A stretch of DNA of 20,805 nucleotides from Pseudomonadota bacterium (GTDB lineage Bacteria > Pseudomonadota > Alphaproteobacteria > Acetobacterales > Acetobacteraceae). Within the stretch, counting starts at the first letter, position 1, and each line of letters starts with the position of its first letter. The notes beneath the pieces are model-generated. The model searched no databases, was not told the origin of the DNA, and saw only the letters and a program-made list of their open reading frames with translations. This document shows, piece by piece, positions 14,829 to 20,805 of the stretch. The stretch is taken from the NCBI GenBank assembly GCA_023424475.1, contig JAFADX010000118.1, forward strand, positions 1 to 20,805, written 5' to 3'. Both the position numbers and the translations under genes were made by a program.

Positions 14829-14857
14829 AGCGTCAGGCCGCCCGCCCCGGCCGTCAA
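14829..14857 (-). promoter_or_regulatory. Candidate promoter of the formamidase-like gene
   Basis: On the minus strand TTGACG (14857-14852), a 17-base spacer and GACGCT (14834-14829) extended by T match the arrangement found upstream of the binding-protein gene. Transcription would begin near 14822, about 23 bases before the ATG. It lies in the 122-base divergent gap shared with the aldolase gene; I see no equally good element for the aldolase on the plus strand. Confidence 0.4.
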
Positions 14858-14921
14858 CGCCGCCCCATTGGCCTCCCCGGCCGGACGTGCCAGCCTTCGC
14901 CCGACAGCGCAGGAGGCCTCG

Positions 14922-15686
14922 ATGGCGACCGTCGTCCGCACCCTCTCGAGCAGCAAGGCGGAGGAACGCGAATGGGCGCTCCGCTGCGACATGGCGGCGG
15001 TGTTCCGCATCGGCGCGCGGCTCGGCTGGAACGAGCACATCGGCAACCACAATTCGCTGATGCTGCCGGAGGAAGCGGAGCCGCTCTTCCTCATCAACCC
15101 GCGCGGCTACCTGTTCCAGGAACTGCGCGCGAGCGACCTGATCGTCTGCGACCTCGACGGCAAGGTGCTGCGCGGCAAGGGCGAGCTGCGCAAGGTCGCC
15201 TTCCACATCCATTGCCGGATCCACCTGGCCAACCCGAAGGCCGCCTGCGTGGTGCATGTCCATCCGCGCTGGCTCACGGCGCTGTCGATGATCGAGGGCG
15301 CGGAATTCTCCCTCTCGCACCACAACAGCCTGCTGCTCAACGACCGCACGGTCTATGACGGCGAAGGCGACCAGCCGGTGCACACGAACGAGGAAGGCGA
15401 CCGCATCGCCCGGCTGATGGGCGACAAGACCATCATGGTCATGCGCGGCCACGGCGTGACGGTGGTCGGCCCGACCGTGCACGACGCCTTCGACGAGACC
15501 TACATGGCCGAGCGCACGACCATGTACCAGATGACCGCGATGCAGACCGGCCTGCCGCTGCACCGGCTGCCGGACAATCTGCGCCGCCATCACACCGGCG
15601 CCTGGGGCGAGACGCTCGACGCGCGCCTGCACCTCGATGCCTGGCGCCGCGTGCTGGACCGCGAGGAGCCCGACTACGCGACCTGA
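14922..15686 (+). CDS. Class II aldolase/adducin family protein
   Basis: The 254-residue protein belongs to the family of L-fuculose-1-phosphate aldolase and ribulose-5-phosphate 4-epimerase, zinc enzymes that make or break C-C bonds next to a hydroxyl. Metal-site residues are H112 and H114 in VVHVHPRW and H177 in MRGHGV; E88 (KGELRK) matches the catalytic Glu position of fuculose aldolase. GNHNS (41-45) and LINPRGYLF (57-65) are also family hallmarks. The ATG has a perfect AGGAGG five bases upstream. It diverges from the formamidase-like gene and converges on the second transporter with only three bases between stop codons. Many members act on non-sugar substrates or have lost aldolase activity, so the reaction is open. 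Confidence 0.92.
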   Translation: MATVVRTLSSSKAEEREWALRCDMAAVFRIGARLGWNEHIGNHNSLMLPEEAEPLFLINPRGYLFQELRASDLIVCDLDGKVLRGKGELRKVAFHIHCRIHLANPKAACVVHVHPRWLTALSMIEGAEFSLSHHNSLLLNDRTVYDGEGDQPVHTNEEGDRIARLMGDKTIMVMRGHGVTVVGPTVHDAFDETYMAERTTMYQMTAMQTGLPLHRLPDNLRRHHTGAWGETLDARLHLDAWRRVLDREEPDYAT

Positions 15687-15694
15687 GGATCAGG
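15682..15694. other. Small palindrome joining two convergent stop codons
   Basis: CCTGA (15682-15686) and TCAGG (15690-15694) form a five-pair stem with loop GGA. Each arm holds the TGA stop of one convergent gene (aldolase and fused ATPase). The stem is too short to be a convincing terminator, and no T tract follows. There is no other non-coding space between the two genes. Confidence 0.35.
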
Positions 15695-17276
15695 CCCCGA
15701 ACAGCGCGCGGCCGGGGATCGCCTCGATCAGGCTGCGTGTATAGGCGCTGCGCGGCGCGGCGAAGACCTCGCCGATCCGGCCGGCTTCCTCGACCACGCC
15801 GTTGCGCATGACCGCGACTTCGTCGCAAAGCTGCGCGGCGACGCGCAGGTCGTGCGTGATGAAGAGGATCGACAGGCCGAGCCGGTCCTGCAGTTCCCGC
15901 AACAGCGCCAGGACCTGCGCCTGCACGCTGACATCGAGCGCCGAGACGGGCTCGTCCGCCACCAGCACCTCCGGCTTCATCGCCAGCGCGCGGGCGATGC
16001 CGATGCGCTGGCGCTGGCCGCCGGAGAACTCGTGCGGGAAGCGATCCGCGGCATCGGGGTCGAGGCCGACGGTGCAGAACAGCTCGCGGGCCTCGGCCAT
16101 GGCCTGTGCGGCCGGCGTGCCGGCGGCGATCGGGCCCTGGGCCACCTGCGCCCCGGCCTTGCGGCGCGGATTCAGCGAGGCGTAGGGATCCTGGAACACC
16201 ATCTGCACCAGTCGCGCCGCATCGCGCCGCCCCTTCGGCAGGGGCGCGCCGCCGACCACGATCTCCCCGCCATCCACGCCGAGCAGCCCGACCACGCAGC
16301 GCGCGAGCGTCGACTTGCCGGAGCCGCTCTCGCCCACGATCGCGAGCGTGGAGCCGCGCTTCAGCGAAACCGAGACGGCATCGAGCGCCCGCACCGGCTT
16401 GCGCCGGCGGAACACCCCGCGCGAGGCGTAGGTCTTGGTCAGCCCGCGCACCTCGAGCACCGCGTCGGGCGAGAGCGCCCGCGGATCGGGCGCATGCAGC
16501 CCGGGCACGGCGGCGAGCAGCGCGCGGGTGTATTCATGCTGGGGGGAGCGCAGCACCTCCGCCGCCGTGCCTTCCTCCACCACGCGGCCGAGCCGCATGA
16601 CGGCGACCCGGTCCGCGATCTCGGCGACCACGCCGAAATCGTGGGTGATGAACAACACCGCGGTGCCGTGGCGCTTCTGCAGGTCCTTGATGAGCGCCAG
16701 CACCTGCGCCTGGGTGGTGACGTCGAGCGCGGTGGTCGGCTCGTCGCAGATCAGCACCTCGGGCTCCAGCGCGAGGGCCATGGCGATCATCACCCGCTGC
16801 CGCTGGCCGCCCGAGAGCTCGTGCGGATAGGCGCGCACGGCGCCTTCCGGGTCGGGCAGGTTGACCTCGCGCAGCGCCGCCACGGCCCGGTGCGCCGCTT
16901 CCCGCCGGTCGAGGCCGAGATGGACGCGCCACATCTCCCCGAGCTGCGCGCCCACCGTCATCAGCGGGTTGAGCGCCGTCATCGGCTCCTGGAAGACCAT
17001 GGCGACGCGGCGGCCGCGGATGGCGCGCCACTGCTCGGGCGTCTTGGTGCAGAGATCCTCGCCCGACAGCGCCATGCGCCCCTTCTCGATGGCGAGGCCC
17101 GGCGCCAGCAGGCCCATGACGGCCGAAGCGGTGACGGACTTCCCCGATCCGCTCTCCCCCACCACGCAGAGGATCTCGCCCGAGGCGACGGTGAGCGAGA
17201 CGTCCTCGATGGCGTGCTCCCGGTCCGCCCCGCGCGGCAGCCGGATGGTGAGGCCCTCGACGGCGAGCCGCGTCAT
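15690..17276 (-). CDS. Fused double-ATPase subunit of a peptide-family ABC transporter (GsiA/YejF-like)
   Basis: The 528-residue protein carries two full ABC ATPase domains in one chain. Domain 1 has Walker A GESGSGKS (40-47), signature LSGGQRQ (154-160) and Walker B VLICDE (174-179). Domain 2 has Walker A (315-322), signature FSGGQRQ (417-423) and Walker B VLVADE (437-442). It replaces the separate DppD and DppF subunits, as in GsiA and YejF. The C-terminal extension with four Cys found in the other transporter is missing in both halves; each stops soon after the HEYTRALLAAVP/AYTRSLIEAIP block. The ATG overlaps the permease stop (ATGA). The second half starts about residue 273 (VLEVRGLTKTY). 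It is the last gene of its operon. Confidence 0.94.
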   Translation of the reverse strand: MTRLAVEGLTIRLPRGADREHAIEDVSLTVASGEILCVVGESGSGKSVTASAVMGLLAPGLAIEKGRMALSGEDLCTKTPEQWRAIRGRRVAMVFQEPMTALNPLMTVGAQLGEMWRVHLGLDRREAAHRAVAALREVNLPDPEGAVRAYPHELSGGQRQRVMIAMALALEPEVLICDEPTTALDVTTQAQVLALIKDLQKRHGTAVLFITHDFGVVAEIADRVAVMRLGRVVEEGTAAEVLRSPQHEYTRALLAAVPGLHAPDPRALSPDAVLEVRGLTKTYASRGVFRRRKPVRALDAVSVSLKRGSTLAIVGESGSGKSTLARCVVGLLGVDGGEIVVGGAPLPKGRRDAARLVQMVFQDPYASLNPRRKAGAQVAQGPIAAGTPAAQAMAEARELFCTVGLDPDAADRFPHEFSGGQRQRIGIARALAMKPEVLVADEPVSALDVSVQAQVLALLRELQDRLGLSILFITHDLRVAAQLCDEVAVMRNGVVEEAGRIGEVFAAPRSAYTRSLIEAIPGRALFGA

Positions 17277-18106
17277 CGGCCGCTCGCCAGGCGCGGGTTC
17301 AGCGCGTCGTTCAGCCCCTGCCCCACCAGCGAGACGCCGAGGATGGTCAGCAGGATCGCCACGCCAGGGATGGCCGAGACGTACCACTCGCTGCGCAGCA
17401 CGTTCCGGCCGAGGCCGATCAGGTTCCCCCAGGACGGCACGTTCGGATCGGACAGCTGCAGGAAAGCGAGCGCGCTTTCGAGCAGGATCGCCACCGCCAT
17501 GACGACCGAGGCATAGACGATCACCGGCGGCAGGGCGTTCGGCAACACCTCCCGCACGATCAGATGGAGGTCCGAGAGCCCCTGCACGCGGCAGGCCTGC
17601 ACGAAGTCGCGCGTGCGCAGCGAAAGGAACTCGGCCCGCGTCAATCGGGCGACCGAGGGCCAGGAGACGAGGCCGATCGCGATCGTCACCGTCTCGATCG
17701 TCGAGCCGAAGACGGCGACGAGCACCAGCAGCAGGATGAAGTTCGGCACCGTCTGGAACGCCTCGGTCACCCGCATCAGCGTGGTGTCCGTCCCGCCGCC
17801 GTAGAAGCCGGCCACGGCGCCGATGGCGATGCCGATCGCCACCGCGATCGAGGTCGCCACGAAGCCGATCAGCAGCGAGACGCGCGCGCCGTGGAAGATC
17901 TGCGCCGCGATGTCGCGCCCCGAGGGGTCGGTGCCGAGCGGGAAGCGCGGGTTCACCCCCGGCCATTGCAGCGGCCGGCCGGCAAGCCCGAGCGGATCGT
18001 CCGGATAGAAGGTGCTGGCGCCGATCCCCATGACGAAGACCGCCAGCACGATCGCCGTGCCGATCACCGCCGACGGGCTGCGCATATAGGCCTTGAAGGC
18101 GCGCAT
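17273..18106 (-). CDS. Peptide-family ABC transporter permease (DppC-like), second system
   Basis: The 277-residue permease has six predicted helices. It opens with MRAFKAYMRSPSAVIGTAIV, shows FPLGTDPSGRDIAAQIFHGA in the first periplasmic loop, an EAA loop FVQACRVQGLSDLHLIVREV, and the closing GLNDALNPRL of the DppC subfamily. The ATG at 18106 overlaps the DppB stop by one base (TGATG), which implies translational coupling. It should form the pore with the next subunit and be powered by the fused ATPase. Confidence 0.93.
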   Translation of the reverse strand: MRAFKAYMRSPSAVIGTAIVLAVFVMGIGASTFYPDDPLGLAGRPLQWPGVNPRFPLGTDPSGRDIAAQIFHGARVSLLIGFVATSIAVAIGIAIGAVAGFYGGGTDTTLMRVTEAFQTVPNFILLLVLVAVFGSTIETVTIAIGLVSWPSVARLTRAEFLSLRTRDFVQACRVQGLSDLHLIVREVLPNALPPVIVYASVVMAVAILLESALAFLQLSDPNVPSWGNLIGLGRNVLRSEWYVSAIPGVAILLTILGVSLVGQGLNDALNPRLASGR

Positions 18107-19083
18107 CAGGACCCCGACAGGATGCGCGGGTCGAGCCGCGCGTAGAGGATGTCCACCAGGAAGTTGATCACGATCACCAGGATCGCGGAGACGAAGACGA
18201 TGCCGAGCAGCGTGTTGAGGTCGCGCTGGACCACGCTTTCGTAGGCGAGGCGCCCGAGGCCCGGCAGCGCGAAGACGCTTTCGACCACCACCGAGCCGCC
18301 CAGCATGGTGCCGGCCTGCAGGCCGATCAGCGTGACCATCGGCAGCATGGCGTTGCGCAGCACGTGCTTCGCGACAACGCGGGTTTCGCTCAGCCCCTTG
18401 GCGCGGGCGGTGCGCACGAAGTCGAGGCTCAGCACCTCGAGCATCGAGGCGCGCATGATCCGCAGGTAGATCGCGAGGAAGATCAGCCCCAGCGTCATGG
18501 TCGGCAGCACCAGGTGCTCGGCGATGTCGATCACCGCGGCGAGGCCGGTGTAGCCCATCCCGACATCCGTGAAGCCGCCCGCCGGCAGCCATTGCAGATA
18601 GACGCTGAACACCACGATCCCCATCAGCCCGAGCCAGAAGGAGGGCGTCGCGTAGAAGATCAGGCCGAGGGTGGAGATCAGGGTGTCGGGCCAGCGGTTG
18701 ACCCGCCGCGCCGCCACCACGCCCAGCGCCAGCCCGAAGGCGAAGGCGAAGGACAGCGCCGAGACCATCAGGAGAATGGTCGGCGGCAGCCGCTCGAGGA
18801 TCACGGTCGCCACCGGCTTGCCGTAGATCGCCGAAAAGCCGAGGTCGAGCGTCGCGAGCCGCGTGAGGTAGCGCCACAGCTGCGCCGCCACCCCCACGTC
18901 GAGCCCGTAGAAGCGCCTGAGTTCCTCGGCCATCGCAGGGTCGCCGCCGCCGATCTGCGCCATCAGCGCGTCCACCGTGTCCCCGGGGGCGAGCTGCAGC
19001 AGCAGGAACATCCCCACCAGGATGAGCAGCAGGGTGGGCAGCGAGGCGGCCAGCCGCCTCAGCGCAAGCCGGAGGACCCTCAA
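18106..19083 (-). CDS. Peptide-family ABC transporter permease (DppB-like), second system
   Basis: The 325-residue permease has six predicted helices, with LPTLLLILVGMFLLLQLAPGD at the N-terminus, TLDLGFSAIYGKPV in the periplasmic part, EAA loop FVRTARAKGLSETRVVAKHV and the end YARLDPRIL. I infer a TTG start at 19083, four bases after the binding-protein stop; it gives the normal DppB length and opening (RVLRLALRRLAASLPTLL). No ATG exists before the first helix in this frame except far upstream inside the preceding gene. The Shine-Dalgarno is weak, so translation may depend on re-initiation after the preceding stop. Confidence 0.9.
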   Translation of the reverse strand: MRVLRLALRRLAASLPTLLLILVGMFLLLQLAPGDTVDALMAQIGGGDPAMAEELRRFYGLDVGVAAQLWRYLTRLATLDLGFSAIYGKPVATVILERLPPTILLMVSALSFAFAFGLALGVVAARRVNRWPDTLISTLGLIFYATPSFWLGLMGIVVFSVYLQWLPAGGFTDVGMGYTGLAAVIDIAEHLVLPTMTLGLIFLAIYLRIMRASMLEVLSLDFVRTARAKGLSETRVVAKHVLRNAMLPMVTLIGLQAGTMLGGSVVVESVFALPGLGRLAYESVVQRDLNTLLGIVFVSAILVIVINFLVDILYARLDPRILSGS

Positions 19084-19087
19084 GGCG

Positions 19088-20680
19088 TCAGGGCGCCAGC
19101 CAGGTGTCGTGCCAGGAGGACGACGCCCAGCGCGGGTTGTTGCCCGCGTTGCGGATCTTCTTGTTGAAGACCGAGACGAAGATCTGCTCGATCGGCATCC
19201 ACAGCGGCAGCTCGGTCTGCACGGCGCGCACGAAGTCGGCATAGAGCGCCTTGCGCTTCACCGGATCGACCTCGGTTGCCGCGGCGTCGATGATCGCGTC
19301 GATGCGCTCGTCCTTCCAGCCCCACTGGTTGGTCCAGGGCGCGCCGACCGGGCTGCCCGAGCGGTACCAGACCGTCGTGCTGACCGCGGGGTCGGAGCGG
19401 TACTGGTGCCAGCCGGTCGCGAGGTCGAAGGCATGGTCCCGATAGACGCCGCGCAGGAAGCCCGCGGCGTCGTTGCGCACGATCTCGACACGGATGCCGA
19501 CCTGCTGCAGCGACTGCTGGATGAAGGTCGCCCAGAGCGAGACATCCTCGCCCCAGGGCGCAGGCAGCAGCCGGACGCTGAAGCGCACGCCGCCGGCACC
19601 CCGGCGCTGGCCGGCCTCGTCGAGCAGGCTGTTCGCCTTCGCCACGTCGTAGGGATACTGCGGCATCGGCTCGGTCGGGTAGTAGTCGGTCGAGACCGAG
19701 GGGATCGGCCCCGTGCCCGGCTTGGCGAAGGTGCCGAGGAAGTTCTCGATGAAGAAGGGCACGTTCAGCGCATGGGCGATCCCCCTCCGCACGCGGATAT
19801 CGGCCAGCACCGGGTTGCGGAAGTTGAACTCCAGCGTGTTGGTGCGGACGTTGCCTTCGTTGCCGCGGGTCGTCGCCTCGAAGCGTGGGTCGCGGCCGAG
19901 GCGCTGCATGTCGGCGATGGTCAGGGAGGAATAGGGGCTGAACATGATCTGCCCGGCTTCCATCTGCGCCGCTGCGGCCGAACGATCCGTGATCACCTTC
20001 CACACCACGCGGTCGAGGTAGGGCATGTTGTTGCGCCAGTAGTTCGGATTGCGCTCGGCGATGATGTGCTGCCCGCGCTCGTACTGGACGAACTTGAAGG
20101 GCCCGGTGCCGACCGGGGCGGTATTGGCCGGGTTCTGCTGGATGTCGCCGGTCTCGAAGACATGCTTCGGCGAGACGTAGCCGAGGTCGGGCATGGCGCG
20201 CAGCAGCAGGCCCTGCGGCATCGGGCGCTCGTACTTGAAGACCGCGGTGTGCGGGTCGGGCGTCTGCACCTCGGTCAGGAACTGCTGCAGCGTGGTGCCG
20301 TAGTTGAGGATCTTCTTCCACATCTCCATGGCGGTGAACTGCACGTCCGCCGAGGTGAAGGGCTTGCCGTCATGCCAGGTGACGCCGCGGCGCAGATGGA
20401 AGGTGTGGGTCCTGCCGTCCGGCGCGCTTTCCCAGGATTCCGCCAGCACGCCGACCGGCTGGCCGTCCGGGCCGAGGTCGAGCAGCGCCTCCTGCATCTT
20501 GCCGCCGACGATGTAGACGCCGGTGGAGGCGCGCAGCGACGGGTTGAGGATGCGCTGCTCGGTCGCGAAATGCACCGTCAGGACGCCGCCGCGGCGCGGC
20601 GCCTCCTGGGCGGCGAGGGGCACCGGCACCATGGCGGCGGCGCCGAGAAGCAGCATGTCGCGGCGGTTCAGTCCGGTCAT
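19088..20680 (-). CDS. Peptide-family ABC transporter substrate-binding protein, second system
   Basis: The 530-residue SBP_bac_5-family receptor begins MTGLNRRDMLLLGAAAMVP, a twin-arginine (Tat) signal with cleavage around LAAQ, unlike the Sec signal of the other binding protein here. Family landmarks are VLAESWESAPDGRTHTFHL, WHDGKPFTSADV and PVGTGPFKFVQYERG. GAGGAG lies seven bases before the ATG. Only 21 bases separate it from the gene on its upstream side, so it is probably transcribed from a promoter outside the window. The ligand is unknown; divergence from the first receptor suggests a different substrate. Confidence 0.93.
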   Translation of the reverse strand: MTGLNRRDMLLLGAAAMVPVPLAAQEAPRRGGVLTVHFATEQRILNPSLRASTGVYIVGGKMQEALLDLGPDGQPVGVLAESWESAPDGRTHTFHLRRGVTWHDGKPFTSADVQFTAMEMWKKILNYGTTLQQFLTEVQTPDPHTAVFKYERPMPQGLLLRAMPDLGYVSPKHVFETGDIQQNPANTAPVGTGPFKFVQYERGQHIIAERNPNYWRNNMPYLDRVVWKVITDRSAAAAQMEAGQIMFSPYSSLTIADMQRLGRDPRFEATTRGNEGNVRTNTLEFNFRNPVLADIRVRRGIAHALNVPFFIENFLGTFAKPGTGPIPSVSTDYYPTEPMPQYPYDVAKANSLLDEAGQRRGAGGVRFSVRLLPAPWGEDVSLWATFIQQSLQQVGIRVEIVRNDAAGFLRGVYRDHAFDLATGWHQYRSDPAVSTTVWYRSGSPVGAPWTNQWGWKDERIDAIIDAAATEVDPVKRKALYADFVRAVQTELPLWMPIEQIFVSVFNKKIRNAGNNPRWASSSWHDTWLAP

Positions 20681-20701
20681 TGTCGTACTCCTCGCGCGGG
20701 A

Positions 20702-20805
20702 TCAGGCGGGTTCGAAGATGACGGCGACGCCGGTGGCGATGCCGGGCGGGCGGGGCGTGCCGGTGCCGATCACCATGGCGGCGCCGCCTTCGCGGGGCAG
20801 CGCCT
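20702..20805 (-). CDS. C-terminal fragment of an unidentified protein, cut by the window edge
   Basis: The reading frame open to the right edge ends in TGA at 20704-20702 and encodes 34 complete C-terminal residues, including REGGAAMVIGTGTPRPPG and ending GVAVIFEPA. Codon use matches the neighbours. The stop is 21 bases before the start of the second binding-protein gene, so it is likely the preceding gene of that operon and a clue to its substrate. I do not recognise the family from this fragment. Confidence 0.6.
   Translation of the reverse strand, partial: ALPREGGAAMVIGTGTPRPPGIATGVAVIFEPA

Noticed and set aside
14858..14916. Plus-strand promoter for the aldolase gene in the divergent gap
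   Set aside because: The only candidate (TTGGCC with a CAGCCT-like -10) matches poorly; it is not reported as a feature.
12538..15060. 840-codon plus-strand open frame opposite the formamidase-like gene
   Set aside because: Residue composition is that of an antisense frame, and the minus-strand protein has conserved motifs and an ideal ribosome site.

Overview
The window is very GC-rich, has strong third-position G/C bias, and is densely packed with genes in tightly overlapping operons. Protein style (Acetobacteraceae-like ABC transporters, Tat-type signal peptides on binding proteins, an alphaproteobacterial diguanylate cyclase N-terminus) suggests an alphaproteobacterium, plausibly of the Acetobacteraceae (Roseomonas-like). 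That placement is inference from style, not from a marker gene. No mobile element, CRISPR array or phage gene was found, and no gap between genes exceeds about 125 bases.

Region 1 (1-3849, minus strand) is a metal-homeostasis block. A GTG-started ZnuA-like zinc-binding protein (2074-3021) follows a short AT-rich promoter with a Zur-box-like inverted repeat over its -10. It is translationally coupled (TGATG) to an outer-membrane beta-barrel protein of unrecognised family (839-2074), followed by endonuclease V (124-810) and a possible terminator (48-74). Just upstream is a gene for a protein with two CxxC pairs (3097-3849). No ZnuB permease or ZnuC ATPase lies in the window.

Region 2 (3943-6106, plus strand) holds proline iminopeptidase, a complete tRNA-Arg(CCT), and a GGDEF protein with an active-type GGEEF motif but no inhibitory RxxD site at the usual spacing.

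Region 3 (6129-14799, minus strand) reads, in order of transcription: a large-subunit-only N,N-dimethylformamidase-like protein, a peptide/nickel-family binding protein, two permeases, two ATPases with Cys clusters, and a zinc-dependent aspartoacylase/succinylglutamate-desuccinylase-family deacylase. The first two genes are each preceded by TTGAC[A/G]-N17-GACGCTT, which may be a shared promoter form. The set looks like uptake plus amide/acyl cleavage of an unknown N-substituted small molecule.

Region 4 (14922-20805) has a plus-strand class II aldolase diverging from the formamidase-like gene, then on the minus strand a second complete peptide-family ABC transporter with its two ATPases fused into one chain. 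This transporter is probably co-transcribed with a gene running off the right edge, of which only the C-terminal 34 residues are seen. The likeliest undescribed biology is the joint work of the two transporters, formamidase-like protein, deacylase and aldolase. The second candidate is the outer-membrane barrel paired with ZnuA.
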